Source: Schaalia sp. 19OD2882 (GTDB lineage: Bacteria > Actinomycetota > Actinomycetes > Actinomycetales > Actinomycetaceae). From it: a DNA stretch of 64,000 bases. The notes below the pieces were generated by a model. That model had not been told where the DNA came from. It made no database searches and was given only the letters and a program-made list of their open reading frames with translations. Positions within the stretch are counted from its first letter, which is position 1; every line of letters starts with the position of its first letter. Position numbers and translations under genes: made by a program. The stretch spans positions 1,922,001 through 1,986,000 of the forward strand of contig NZ_CP065521.1 in the NCBI RefSeq assembly GCF_018986735.1. The letters are read 5' to 3'. This document shows, piece after piece, positions 29,031 to 39,142 of this stretch.

Positions 29031-30272
29031 TCACTGCCCCGACTGGGCCTGCTTGGCGGCCTCGGCATCAGCGGCCTCACATGTGGGCAGCGACTGCCCA
29101 CGGCCCTCGGCAATGCGGGTCACGGCATCGCGGGTCGCCTTGATGTCGTCGACCTTGACCACGCGCAACCCGTGGGGAACGTGCCCGTGGACCTCGTCGC
29201 AGTTCGAGGTCGGCGCCAGGAACCAGTGGGAGCCGTCGCGCACCGCCCCCCACATTTTCTGCTGGATGCCGCCGATCGGACCGACCTTGCCGTCGAAGGA
29301 CAGCGTCCCCGTCCCCGCGATCGACTGTCCGCCGGTCATGTCTCCGGGGGTCAGACGGTCCATGATCCCCAAGGCGAACATCATCCCCGCCGAGGGGCCA
29401 CCGATGTTCTGGGCGGTAACACCGATGTGCAGGGGCAACTTCACCTCCGCCGTCAGGTAGATGCCCATCTTCGAGCCCTTCTCCTTGGGCGCTCCCGGCG
29501 ACGACGTCAATTGCACCGGGGTCTCCTTGCCGTTCCGAAGCACCGTCACCGTCAGCGGTGTGTCCACCGGTACGGTCCGCATGAGAGCGAAAGGCACCTC
29601 GGCGGAGTCCACCATGTGGACTGTCCCGTCCGGGGTGCGGATCGAGCGCAGCACGTCACCCTCGTGGACCTTGCCCTCCGCGTCGGTTCCCGGGACCGGG
29701 CCTGCGACCGTCATCGTGGCCGGCACCTTCCATCCCAGCTCCTCCAAGGCCACCACGGCCGCTGCGTTCTGCGAGGACTTCATCTGCGCCTGCGCCGCCT
29801 GCGAGACCTGCTCGCGGGTGGTCGTCGGAGCGTAGACCTGCGAATACGGGATGATCTTCACCTTCGGATCGAACCACGCCAGAGCCAGATCCATCAGGGA
29901 GAGTCTGGAGTCCGGCCCACCCTGCTCCGAGATGGTCACCATGCGCAGCTCCCCGGCCTCGTCCCCCGGCTCGTGGAGGGGGTCGGTGTACACGGACTGG
30001 CCGGTGTCCGGATCCGTACCGGAGATCTCGATGACGGGCATGGTCCCCACGCGCGCGCCCACGTCCAGCGTGGGGCCGGGGCGCTCGACGACATAGGGCA
30101 TCGGGATGACCGTGAGAACGAGGACGACGACCGCTGTCACCAGCGAAGAGATGACAAAGGTTGCGCGCAGGCTCACCCACGGTCTGCGGGCGTGACCTGC
30201 GGTTCGCCGTTCCTGGGTGTCGACGACGGCGCTTGGCACTGGGGATTCCACATGCCCCATTGTGGACCCCAT
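29031..30272 (-). CDS. PDZ-domain Lon-like (S16) membrane-anchored serine protease
   Basis: A 413-residue protein: a short cytosolic N-terminus, one transmembrane segment (FVISSLVTAVVVLVLTVIPM), an extracytoplasmic region with a PDZ domain (about 190-270) and a Lon-type protease domain. The catalytic dyad is visible as Ser in GGPSAGMMFA and Lys in VGPIGGIQQK. It corresponds to the YlbL-type proteins of Gram-positives. The start is the first of two ATGs (30272 or 30260); the much longer open frame upstream is not protein-like. It is convergent with PPA1309 and divergent from DUF2342, the conserved actinobacterial arrangement. Confidence 0.88.
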   Translation of the reverse strand: MGSTMGHVESPVPSAVVDTQERRTAGHARRPWVSLRATFVISSLVTAVVVLVLTVIPMPYVVERPGPTLDVGARVGTMPVIEISGTDPDTGQSVYTDPLHEPGDEAGELRMVTISEQGGPDSRLSLMDLALAWFDPKVKIIPYSQVYAPTTTREQVSQAAQAQMKSSQNAAAVVALEELGWKVPATMTVAGPVPGTDAEGKVHEGDVLRSIRTPDGTVHMVDSAEVPFALMRTVPVDTPLTVTVLRNGKETPVQLTSSPGAPKEKGSKMGIYLTAEVKLPLHIGVTAQNIGGPSAGMMFALGIMDRLTPGDMTGGQSIAGTGTLSFDGKVGPIGGIQQKMWGAVRDGSHWFLAPTSNCDEVHGHVPHGLRVVKVDDIKATRDAVTRIAEGRGQSLPTCEAADAEAAKQAQSGQ

Positions 30273-30374
30273 GGCCACCGAGCACCTGCGCAGGCCCCGC
30301 CGCCCACGGTGAATTCCCATTGCGCTCTCAGCGCACGTGCAGGATCCACACGGGTGTCGCACGGGCGCGGGCAC

Positions 30375-30380
30375 TAGGGT
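30375..30380 (+). promoter_or_regulatory. Predicted -10 element of leaderless DUF2342 gene
   Basis: TAGGGT followed by CGAAGC and the ATG at 30387. Confidence 0.45.
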
Positions 30381-30386
30381 CGAAGC

Positions 30387-31862
30387 ATGGACGACATGCG
30401 CACACCCGGCCAGCCGGACGACGGGCAGGATCCGACCGAGCGTTTCGAGGAGCTGCTTCGAGGCATGCTCGGCGCTGACGCCGCCGCCGAGGCCCTGCAT
30501 GCCATGCGCGCCCAAGGCTTCGATCCTTCCGAATTGGGCGGCCATGTGCCCTCGGTCGCCGACATGCAGGCGGCCCTCGGCCAGTTCAAGCATCTGATGG
30601 ACACCACCACCGGCCCCGTCAACTGGCGGGTGGCCGCCGACATTGCGCGCCAACGCGCCTGGGGGGCCGGAGACCCCACTCCCACCGCCGTCCAGGCCGA
30701 GCGCGCCAAGCAGGCGATGACGGTGGCCGACCTGTGGCTGGACACGGTCACCGACCTGGGTCCCGGGACGGTGACGCGCATGGTGTGGAACCGCACCCAG
30801 TGGGTCAGCCAAACCCTTGACGTGTGGAAACGCGTGTGTGAGCCCGTCGCGTCCAATGTCTCACGCGCCCTGTCCGAGGCCATGGGGGGACGCCTGGGCC
30901 CCTCCCGCGGGGACGAGGACGGCGCCCCCTTCGCGGACACTCCCCTGCCCGAGGGGATGCCGGAGTCCATGCGCGCCCTTCTCGGGCAGACGCGGGAGAT
31001 CATGCCGAAACTCGCGGCCGTCTCCTTCGCCCACCAGATCGGCAATGCTCTGGCCGCCTTGGCCGGGGACAGTTTCGGAGCCACCGACGTCGGCCTGCCC
31101 CTGGCCCCGCAGGGATCCACGGCCCTGGTAGTCAGCGGGGTCGAAGCCTTCGCCGACGGCCTGGACATCCCCTACGAGGAGGTCCTCCAATTCCTGGCCG
31201 TACGTGAATGCGCCCACCACCGCCTCTTCCATGCGGTGCCGTGGCTGGCGGGCGACCTCGTGCGGGCCGTGGAGACCTACTCCTCCCACATCGCCCTGGA
31301 CACCGAGTCCATCGCCTCCGCCGCCCGCCACTTCGACCCCAGCGACCCTTCGTCGATGGAGACCGCGCTGTCAGGAGGCATCTTCGCATCCGAACCGACC
31401 GCCGAACAGCGGGCCTCCTTGGCGCGCCTGGAGACCCTGCTGGCCCTCATCGAGGGCTGGGTGGAGGTGGTCAGCGCCCGTGCCACCGCCCCCTATCTGC
31501 CGCACGGCGACCAATTGCGCGAAATGATGCGACGCCGACGAGCTTCCGGCGCCCCCGCCGAGCAGGTCTTCGGCCAACTCATCGGCCTGCAGATGCGCCC
31601 CCGCAAGGCCCGGGGGGCTGCCAGCATCTTCCAGATCGTCGAAGCCGACGGCGGTGTCGCCGCCCGTGACGCCCTGTGGGCCCACCCGCACGTGGTCCCG
31701 ACCTCGGAGGACCTGGACCAGCCGGACGCCTTCCTGGTCATGAGGCGTGCCGCAGCCGAACAGGATGCGGAGATCGACCAGGCCTTGGCCCGGATGCTTG
31801 ACGGGACCTTGGGGTGGGCCGATGGCCTGGGGCCGGACTTGCCTGCCGGCGGCGCCTCCTGA
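30387..31862 (+). CDS. DUF2342 zinc-dependent metalloprotease-like protein
   Basis: A 491-residue protein of the actinobacterial family annotated as zinc-dependent metalloprotease or coenzyme F420 biosynthesis-associated. The first 60 residues are acidic and helical. The putative active-site helix is AVRECAHHRLFHAVPWL, the family's E-x-x-H-x-R-L-F pattern rather than a textbook HExxH. A second conserved acidic helix is LIEGWVEVVSARA. No signal peptide. The gene sits beside the PDZ-Lon protease and ends at a shared terminator with eno. Protease activity is an inference from the family label only. Confidence 0.85.
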   Translation: MDDMRTPGQPDDGQDPTERFEELLRGMLGADAAAEALHAMRAQGFDPSELGGHVPSVADMQAALGQFKHLMDTTTGPVNWRVAADIARQRAWGAGDPTPTAVQAERAKQAMTVADLWLDTVTDLGPGTVTRMVWNRTQWVSQTLDVWKRVCEPVASNVSRALSEAMGGRLGPSRGDEDGAPFADTPLPEGMPESMRALLGQTREIMPKLAAVSFAHQIGNALAALAGDSFGATDVGLPLAPQGSTALVVSGVEAFADGLDIPYEEVLQFLAVRECAHHRLFHAVPWLAGDLVRAVETYSSHIALDTESIASAARHFDPSDPSSMETALSGGIFASEPTAEQRASLARLETLLALIEGWVEVVSARATAPYLPHGDQLREMMRRRRASGAPAEQVFGQLIGLQMRPRKARGAASIFQIVEADGGVAARDALWAHPHVVPTSEDLDQPDAFLVMRRAAAEQDAEIDQALARMLDGTLGWADGLGPDLPAGGAS

Positions 31863-31900
31863 TCGCCCCAGCCGGCACTCATCCAGTCGCTCCTCGTCCA

Positions 31901-31924
31901 GTCCGTCGACGACGGACGAATCTC
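31901..31924. repeat. Palindrome and copy of the GGACGAATCTC element
   Basis: GTCCGTCG and CGACGGAC (31901-31908, 31910-31917) form a perfect palindrome around one base, running into GGACGAATCTC (31914-31924). The same element occurs in the arcA-argF spacer at 45.2 kb. Confidence 0.55.
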
Positions 31925-31929
31925 ACGGG

Positions 31930-31961
31930 GGAGCCCCCGGACCTCGGGGTCCGGGGGCTCC
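31930..31961. terminator. Terminator between convergent DUF2342 and eno genes
   Basis: A 14-base-pair perfect stem (GGAGCCCCCGGACC and its complement) with the four-base loop TCGG. It lies between two convergent stops and can serve both strands. Confidence 0.75.
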
Positions 31962-31998
31962 GTGTCGGTCACCTCGGGCGACCTGGCGTACCAGACGC

Positions 31999-33492
<1,494 letters not shown>

Positions 33493-33496
33493 TCAC

Positions 33497-34090
33497 TCAG
33501 TTGCCACCCATGGCCTGCACGGGTTTCGACGGCTGCACCTCGACCACGTCACCGAAGATCGGTTTGGCGTGGCCGAGCCCCGCGCCGTTGGCCACCCGGG
33601 GGTCGTTGCCGTAACGCGGGTTGATCGCCACCGGGTTCTCCTCCATGAAGGCCTGCCGCGCGGCCGCGCCCTTGGCACTCTGCTCCGCGGTCATCGGTGT
33701 CTGGTCGAGCAGGCTGGCGCGCAACGAGTCCTCCAACAGCAGCAGGGTCGTCTGGGAGACGTCGGTGGGCAACGGCTCCTTCCAGTGGCCGGCCTCCACC
33801 GCCTTGTCGGTCAGGTCGCGAATCTGCTGTTCGGTGACAGTGATGCCGACCGCTTCGGCCTGCTTCTGCCTGGCCGGGGCTTCAGCCAGTTGCAGGATGA
33901 GCGCCAGACGATCGTCCTCCTGGCCGGTGGCCCTGCCGAGTTCACGCATCGCAGTGTCGATCTGGGCCTCCGTGAAGACCTCCTCCCCCACCCGCAGGGC
34001 ACCCCCGGGCTGGGCCGAGCACGCCCCCAACCCCAGCAGTGACGCGGCGATCGCCACCCCTGCGACGGCCTTGGTGACGGTGGTCCTCAT
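33497..34090 (-). CDS. Lipoprotein with SurA N-terminal-like domain
   Basis: A 197-residue secreted lipoprotein. Signal peptide with lipobox LLGLGACS (Cys about residue 24), then VGEEVFTEAQIDTAMREL and a helical core like the SurA/PrsA-type chaperone N-terminus. There is no parvulin domain, so isomerase activity is not expected. It sits directly downstream of mfd and upstream of eno, the conserved actinobacterial order. The start is ATG 34090 with GAGGAG upstream. Likely a cell-surface chaperone-like protein (inference). Confidence 0.8.
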   Translation of the reverse strand: MRTTVTKAVAGVAIAASLLGLGACSAQPGGALRVGEEVFTEAQIDTAMRELGRATGQEDDRLALILQLAEAPARQKQAEAVGITVTEQQIRDLTDKAVEAGHWKEPLPTDVSQTTLLLLEDSLRASLLDQTPMTAEQSAKGAAARQAFMEENPVAINPRYGNDPRVANGAGLGHAKPIFGDVVEVQPSKPVQAMGGN

Positions 34091-34145
34091 GTGCGCTCCT
34101 CACTCCACGGTCCCTCGGAGGCGGCGTCCCCGGGGCCCGAGCATT

Positions 34146-37100
34146 CTATGACAGGGGGCGCAGGATCTTCGTCACCACCGTCTCCACCCACTCCAGGAGC
34201 GGCTCTCCTGTGACCGGCTGCCCGCCGATGCGCGCGGTCATGGGGGCCGGGACCAGCACCTGCCGGAGGGCCGCCTTGATGACGGCCCCCGGGTGCAGAC
34301 GCCTCAGCCTGACGATCTGCGAGTCCGTCAATTCCACCGGCGCGAAACGCATGTACCTGCCCTGCCCGGTGACCTCTTCGATCCCTGCCCGACGAACCAC
34401 CTCACGCAGACGCGCCACCGCGAACAGCAGGTCGACCTCGGGCGGTACGGGACCGAAACGGTCGGCCAGTTCCGCACGCAGATCCGCTTCCTGGGCGGAA
34501 GTGGTCACGGCCGCGATCTTGCCGTAGACCTCCAGACGGAGCCTCTCCCCCGGCACGTATTCGGGGGGCACATGGGCGTCCACCGGCAGGTCCATGCGCA
34601 GATCCGCCTTCGGCTCCTGCTTCTTGCCGCGCACGGCGGCCACGGCGTCGGCCACCATCCGCACGTACAGGTCGAAGCCGACTCCTTCGATGTGGCCCGA
34701 CTGGGCCCCGCCCAGCAGATTTCCGGCTCCACGGATCTCCAGGTCCTTCTGGGCCACGGCCAGACCCGACCCCAGGTCCGAGTGCTGTGCGATGGTTTTC
34801 AGTCTCTCGTGGGCGGTCTCCGACAAGGTGCGCTCACCGGGGTAGAAGAAGTACGCGTAGGCGCGTTCCCGGCCTCGTCCCACGCGGCCGCGCAACTGGT
34901 GCAACTGGGACAGGCCGAAGGTGTCGGCGCGGTCCACGATCAGCGTGTTCGCATTGGAGATGTCCAGGCCCGTCTCCACGATGGTCGTGCACACCAGGAC
35001 GTCGAAGTGCTGGTTCCAGAAGTCGATGATGACCTCTTCCAACTGGTGCTCGGACAGCTTGCCGTGGGCCACCCGGATGCGGGCCTCGGGCACCAGGTCC
35101 GCCAGGTGCGAGGCGACCTCGTCGATGGATTCGACCCGGTTGTGGACGAAGAAGACCTGCCCATCACGCAGCAGCTCTCGACGGATGGCGGCCACCACCT
35201 GAGCGTCGGAGTGGGCGCCGACGAAGGTCAGGACGGGTTGGCGCTCCTCGGGCGGGGTCTGCAGGATCGACATCTCGCGGATGCCGGTCACCGCCATCTC
35301 CAAGGTGCGCGGGATGGGGGTGGCGGACATGGACAGCACGTCGACATCGGCGCGCAGGGCCTTGAGGGTCTCCTTGTGTTCGACGCCGAAACGCTGTTCC
35401 TCGTCGATGACGACCAGCCCCAGGTCCTTGAAGGCCACCGTCCCGGTGAGCAGCGCGTGCGTGCCGATGACGACATCCACTCCGCCCGAGGCCAGGCCCG
35501 CCTTGACCTTCTCGGCCTCCTTCGGGGTGGAGAAGCGTGAGAGCGCCCCCACGGTCACCGGGAAACCCGCATAGCGTTCCTGGAAGGTCTCCAGGTGCTG
35601 TTGGACCAGCAGGGTCGTGGGGACGAGCACCGCGACCTGCTTGCCGTCCTGGACGGCCTTGAAGGCGGCGCGCACGGCGATCTCGGTCTTTCCGTAACCG
35701 ACGTCGCCGGTGAGCAGACGGTCCATGGGAACGGTCTTCTCCATGTCGGCCTTGACCTCGTCGATGGTGACCAGCTGGTCGGGGGTCTCCACATAGGGGA
35801 AGGCCTCCTCCAATTCGCGCTGCCACGGGGTGTCGGGGCTGAAGGCGTGGCCCTTGGTGGCCTGACGCACGGCGTAGAGGCGCACGAGTTCCTTGGCGAC
35901 CTCGTCCACGGCTTTGCGGGCCTTGGCCTTGGCCTTGGCCCAGTCCGCCCCGCCCATCTTCGTCAAGGTCGGGTGGTCGGAGCCCGTGTACTTGGAGATC
36001 TGGTCCATCGAGTCGGTCGGCACCATGAGGCGGTCTCCCGGATGCCCGCGTTTGGAGGGGGCGTACTCGATGACAAGGTAGTCGCGGGTGACGGCCGCCT
36101 CGCCGCGCCCCATGGTCCGCTGGGTGAGTTCGAGGAAGCGTCCGATGCCGTGCTGCTCGTGGACCACGTGGTCACCGGGGTGCAGTGACAACGGGTCGAC
36201 TCCCTTGCGTCGGCGTGAGGGCATGCGGCGCATGTCGCGGGTGGAGGCGCCCGCCCGCCCCGTGAGGTCCCCGTCGGTGAGGACCGCGAGGCGCTGGGTG
36301 GGGGCGACGAATCCGCGTCCGGCGCGCGAGGTGGTCACCAGGACCAGACCCTCCTCCGGGCGGGTGGCCACGTCGACGACGAGGCGCGCCCCGATGCCCT
36401 CGCTCGTGAGTATGCTCACGAGGCGTTTGGCGGGCCCCGGGCCCTCAGTGGTGACCACGAGGTGCCACCCTGCGCGCGCGAGCTCCGCGATGTCGCCGGT
36501 GGCGGCCTCGAAGTCGCCGCGGTAGGGGCGCACTTCGCGGGCGCCGATGCCGACCAGTGACGGGCTGACGACCCGTGGGCGCACCTCGTCGGCCAGGAGG
36601 GGCCCGCCCGGACCTTCGCCACTGCGGCCCTGTGGTGCGGTGGCGCCCTCGTCAGCGCGGTCCTGACCGGCCACGGTCGCGTCGGCGAGTTCGGCGGGTG
36701 GAAGACTGGTCAGGTCCCACCAGGTGCGCCCGCCCTCGCCGCGCAATTCGTCCAGGTCCAGGAAACTCGCACTGCCGGCCTCCAGGGGGACCCCTCCCCC
36801 ACCGGCGGCGACCGACCAAGCGGCGGTGAGGAATTCCTCGGTGGTGCGGGCCAGGTCCTCGGCGCGGGCGCGCACACGTTCGGGGTCCGAGACCAGGACG
36901 GGACTGCCCTGGGGCAGCAGGTCGACAAGGCGTCGCATCCCGCCGACGAGGACGGGCGCCAGGGACTCGATCCCCGGCGCCGGGATCCCTTCTGCCGCCA
37001 GTTCCAGCATCTCGGCCGCGCCCGGCAGGGTCGTGGTCAGGTTCCGGGCGCGCCGACGCACCTCCTCGGTGAGCAGCAGTTCGCGGCAGGCGGTGGCCCA

Positions 37101-37799
37101 CAGGCCGTCCTCGGCCGCACCCAGGGTGCGCTGGTCGGACAGGGAGAAGGCGCGGATCTCGTCGACCTCGTCCCCCCAGAGCTCCAGGCGCAGCGGGTGG
37201 GGCTCGTGCGGGGGGAAGACGTCGAGGATGCCGCCTCGCACGCTCACCTGGCCGCGCTGCTCGACCATGTCGACTCTCTGGTAGCCAAGCGCGGTCAGCC
37301 GGGAGGTGAGTTCGGGCAGGTCGACGAGGTCCCCTCGGCGTACGCGCACGGGCTCCAAGTCACCCAGACCCGCGATGACGGGCTGCAGGAATGCGCGTAC
37401 CGGGACGACGAGCACCTGGAGGGGGCCGGCGTGCGGGTCACCGGCCACCGGGTGGGCCAGGCGCCGCAGAACCGCGATGCGCCGCGCCATCGTGTCGCTC
37501 TGGGGTGAGAGGCGCTCGTGGGGCAGGGTCTCCCATGCGGGGAAGACGGCCACCCCCGCCGGATCCGTCCACGAGGCCAGGGCCGCGCCCGCCTGGTCGG
37601 CGTCACGGCCGGTGGCGGTGAGCATGACCACCGGCGTTCGGGAGGTGCCCGTCAGGTGCTGCGCAACGGCGGCCACCAGGGCGGGGCGCACTCCGACCGG
37701 TGCGGCGGCCACGCCGGGGGTGGAGGCCGCGACGGAGTCGACGACCTGCGCGAATGCGGGGTCGTCGAGGAGTTGGTCGGCCAGGCCCGTGAGTTTCAC
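34146..37799 (-). CDS. mfd: Transcription-repair coupling factor
   Basis: A 1217-residue DNA translocase that removes stalled RNA polymerase and recruits UvrA. Order: UvrB-like N-terminal modules (about 1-400), the RNA polymerase-interacting domain near HPGDHVVHEQHGIGRFLE, the superfamily 2 motor with Walker A LTGDVGYGKTEIA and DEEQ-type box VVIDEEQRFG, motif VI QLRGRVGRG, and the C-terminal TRCF domain (RAGIEEVTGQGRYMRF). The start is GTG 37799, preceded by AGGGGAAGGA at five to six bases; the open frame continues twelve codons upstream to 37835, but no better site lies there. Downstream of pth on the same strand. Confidence 0.96.
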   Translation of the reverse strand: MKLTGLADQLLDDPAFAQVVDSVAASTPGVAAAPVGVRPALVAAVAQHLTGTSRTPVVMLTATGRDADQAGAALASWTDPAGVAVFPAWETLPHERLSPQSDTMARRIAVLRRLAHPVAGDPHAGPLQVLVVPVRAFLQPVIAGLGDLEPVRVRRGDLVDLPELTSRLTALGYQRVDMVEQRGQVSVRGGILDVFPPHEPHPLRLELWGDEVDEIRAFSLSDQRTLGAAEDGLWATACRELLLTEEVRRRARNLTTTLPGAAEMLELAAEGIPAPGIESLAPVLVGGMRRLVDLLPQGSPVLVSDPERVRARAEDLARTTEEFLTAAWSVAAGGGGVPLEAGSASFLDLDELRGEGGRTWWDLTSLPPAELADATVAGQDRADEGATAPQGRSGEGPGGPLLADEVRPRVVSPSLVGIGAREVRPYRGDFEAATGDIAELARAGWHLVVTTEGPGPAKRLVSILTSEGIGARLVVDVATRPEEGLVLVTTSRAGRGFVAPTQRLAVLTDGDLTGRAGASTRDMRRMPSRRRKGVDPLSLHPGDHVVHEQHGIGRFLELTQRTMGRGEAAVTRDYLVIEYAPSKRGHPGDRLMVPTDSMDQISKYTGSDHPTLTKMGGADWAKAKAKARKAVDEVAKELVRLYAVRQATKGHAFSPDTPWQRELEEAFPYVETPDQLVTIDEVKADMEKTVPMDRLLTGDVGYGKTEIAVRAAFKAVQDGKQVAVLVPTTLLVQQHLETFQERYAGFPVTVGALSRFSTPKEAEKVKAGLASGGVDVVIGTHALLTGTVAFKDLGLVVIDEEQRFGVEHKETLKALRADVDVLSMSATPIPRTLEMAVTGIREMSILQTPPEERQPVLTFVGAHSDAQVVAAIRRELLRDGQVFFVHNRVESIDEVASHLADLVPEARIRVAHGKLSEHQLEEVIIDFWNQHFDVLVCTTIVETGLDISNANTLIVDRADTFGLSQLHQLRGRVGRGRERAYAYFFYPGERTLSETAHERLKTIAQHSDLGSGLAVAQKDLEIRGAGNLLGGAQSGHIEGVGFDLYVRMVADAVAAVRGKKQEPKADLRMDLPVDAHVPPEYVPGERLRLEVYGKIAAVTTSAQEADLRAELADRFGPVPPEVDLLFAVARLREVVRRAGIEEVTGQGRYMRFAPVELTDSQIVRLRRLHPGAVIKAALRQVLVPAPMTARIGGQPVTGEPLLEWVETVVTKILRPLS

Positions 37800-37862
37800 G
37801 ATGGTCCTTCCCCTGGGAGTCATGCGGCCATGCAAGGGTAGCCGCCGGCCCCCACATCTGCC

Positions 37863-38462
37863 TCAGGCGGTGTGCAAACTCATCTGCGCCTGGGAGAACC
37901 CTCGTAGGACGACGTCCTCGACGACGTCAGCGGCCTGTTCGACGGTGACGTCGACCTCGGGCCTGTCCTTGGCGGTGATCCTGGCCAGGACGTAGTCGGC
38001 GGGGTCCTGGCGTCCCGGTGGGCGTCCGATGCCGATGCGCAGGCGGTGGTAGTCCTTCGTGCCGATGGACTGGGAGATGGATTTCAGGCCGTTGTGGCCG
38101 CCCTCGCCCCCGCCCCTCTTCAGACGCAGCTCGTGGGCGGGAAGGTCCAATTCGTCGTGAAGGACCAGCAGATGCTCCGCATCCACGCCGAGGAAGGTCA
38201 TGAGGCGCGAGACGGGCCCCCCGGTGATGTTCATGTACCCGTCCGACACGGCCAGGACCACGCGGGGGCCGGGTACGCCACCGGGGAGGACCCCCAGGCG
38301 CACGTCGGCCACATGGGTGCCGGACTTGTGGGAGGTCAGATGCGCCCCGCAACGCGCCGCCAGCACGTCGACGGTCATGTGTCCGACATTGTGTCGGGTG
38401 TCGGCGTACTGGGCGCCGGGATTGCCAAGGCCCACGACGAGCCAGGGCCGGGTTTCACTCAT
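37863..38462 (-). CDS. pth: Peptidyl-tRNA hydrolase
   Basis: A 199-residue enzyme that recycles peptidyl-tRNAs released from stalled ribosomes. The N-terminal motif VVGLGNPGAQYADTRHNVGH contains the catalytic His; also seen are the conserved Asn in GYMNITGGPV, the Asp in LHDELDLP, and GGGEGGHNGLKSI. Length is normal. It lies between gtrA and mfd on the same strand. TAGGAT occurs seven bases before the ATG, so it probably has its own leaderless promoter in addition to any read-through from gtrA. Confidence 0.95.
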   Translation of the reverse strand: MSETRPWLVVGLGNPGAQYADTRHNVGHMTVDVLAARCGAHLTSHKSGTHVADVRLGVLPGGVPGPRVVLAVSDGYMNITGGPVSRLMTFLGVDAEHLLVLHDELDLPAHELRLKRGGGEGGHNGLKSISQSIGTKDYHRLRIGIGRPPGRQDPADYVLARITAKDRPEVDVTVEQAADVVEDVVLRGFSQAQMSLHTA

Positions 38463-38469
38463 GGCAACG

Positions 38470-38475
38470 ATCCTA
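38470..38475 (-). promoter_or_regulatory. Predicted -10 element of leaderless pth transcript
   Basis: TAGGAT on the minus strand, seven bases before the pth ATG. Confidence 0.5.
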
Positions 38476-38498
38476 GTGTGCGGGACCGGGCGCTCCCT

Positions 38499-38999
38499 TC
38501 AGCCCTTCTTCTTCAGGGCTTCCTTGAAGACCCAGATTCGCATGACGACGTACAAGAAGATGCCTTCACAGCAGGCGGAGGTGAATCGGGCGATTTCCGC
38601 ATTGATGCCGAAGTGGTCGTGCAGGACGACGGTCAGGCCGACGACGAAGATCACGTACTGGGCGACCAGCCCCACCGTGTAACGGTACCCGTGCAGCAGG
38701 AAGTGCCCGTGCACCTGGAAGTTCAACCACTTGTTGAGCACCAGCGAGTACAGTCCCGCGATCGCGTAGCCCACGGTGACGGCGATCTTGAGGTCCCAGT
38801 GGAGAACCTCCTTGAACAGGGCCAGGAAGGCGATGTCCACCAGGAAGCCGCTGCCGTTGATGAGGGCGTAGCCGATGAAGGTCGTGGGGACCAAGTGGCG
38901 CATGAAGGGCGGGATGATCTTCTGGATCCCCCCGACCAGCCGCAGGAATGCCTGCGGTGCCCAACTTGCCGGGCCCGCGTGCTCCACTTCGCTCGACAT
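38499..38999 (-). CDS. GtrA-family membrane protein
   Basis: A 166-residue protein with four predicted membrane helices (TFIGYALINGSGFLVDIAFL; VTVGYAIAGLYSLVLNKW; VGLVAQYVIFVVGLTVVL; FTSACCEGIFLYVVMRIWVF) and the family end W-V-F. GtrA proteins are thought to flip or hold polyprenyl-linked sugars in glycan or teichoic acid modification. ATG 38999 has a close GGAGG and is better than the longer frame starting at 39041. No glycosyltransferase partner is adjacent; galK upstream is separated by 143 bases. Confidence 0.82.
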   Translation of the reverse strand: MSSEVEHAGPASWAPQAFLRLVGGIQKIIPPFMRHLVPTTFIGYALINGSGFLVDIAFLALFKEVLHWDLKIAVTVGYAIAGLYSLVLNKWLNFQVHGHFLLHGYRYTVGLVAQYVIFVVGLTVVLHDHFGINAEIARFTSACCEGIFLYVVMRIWVFKEALKKKG

Positions 39000-39142
39000 C
39001 CCCACCTCCGTCACTTTTTCCTCACGGCGCCACCTCGGCACCCTCAGTGCAGGTTACACGCCTGCCCGCGGGGTCGCGTGGCTCACTGCGGCTCGCACAA
39101 GGAGCCGCCAGCGAAGAGTCGCGGCCTCGGTACCGTCAATGC

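Noticed and set aside
30387..31862. Loss of an HExxH motif in the DUF2342 metalloprotease-like protein
   Set aside because: The E-x-x-H-x-R-L-F pattern (RECAHHRLF) is what this family normally shows, so it is not an oddity of this gene.
39088..39108. GCGGCT/AGCCGC hairpin downstream of galK
   Set aside because: Only six base pairs, a nine-base loop and no T-run; too weak to call a terminator.
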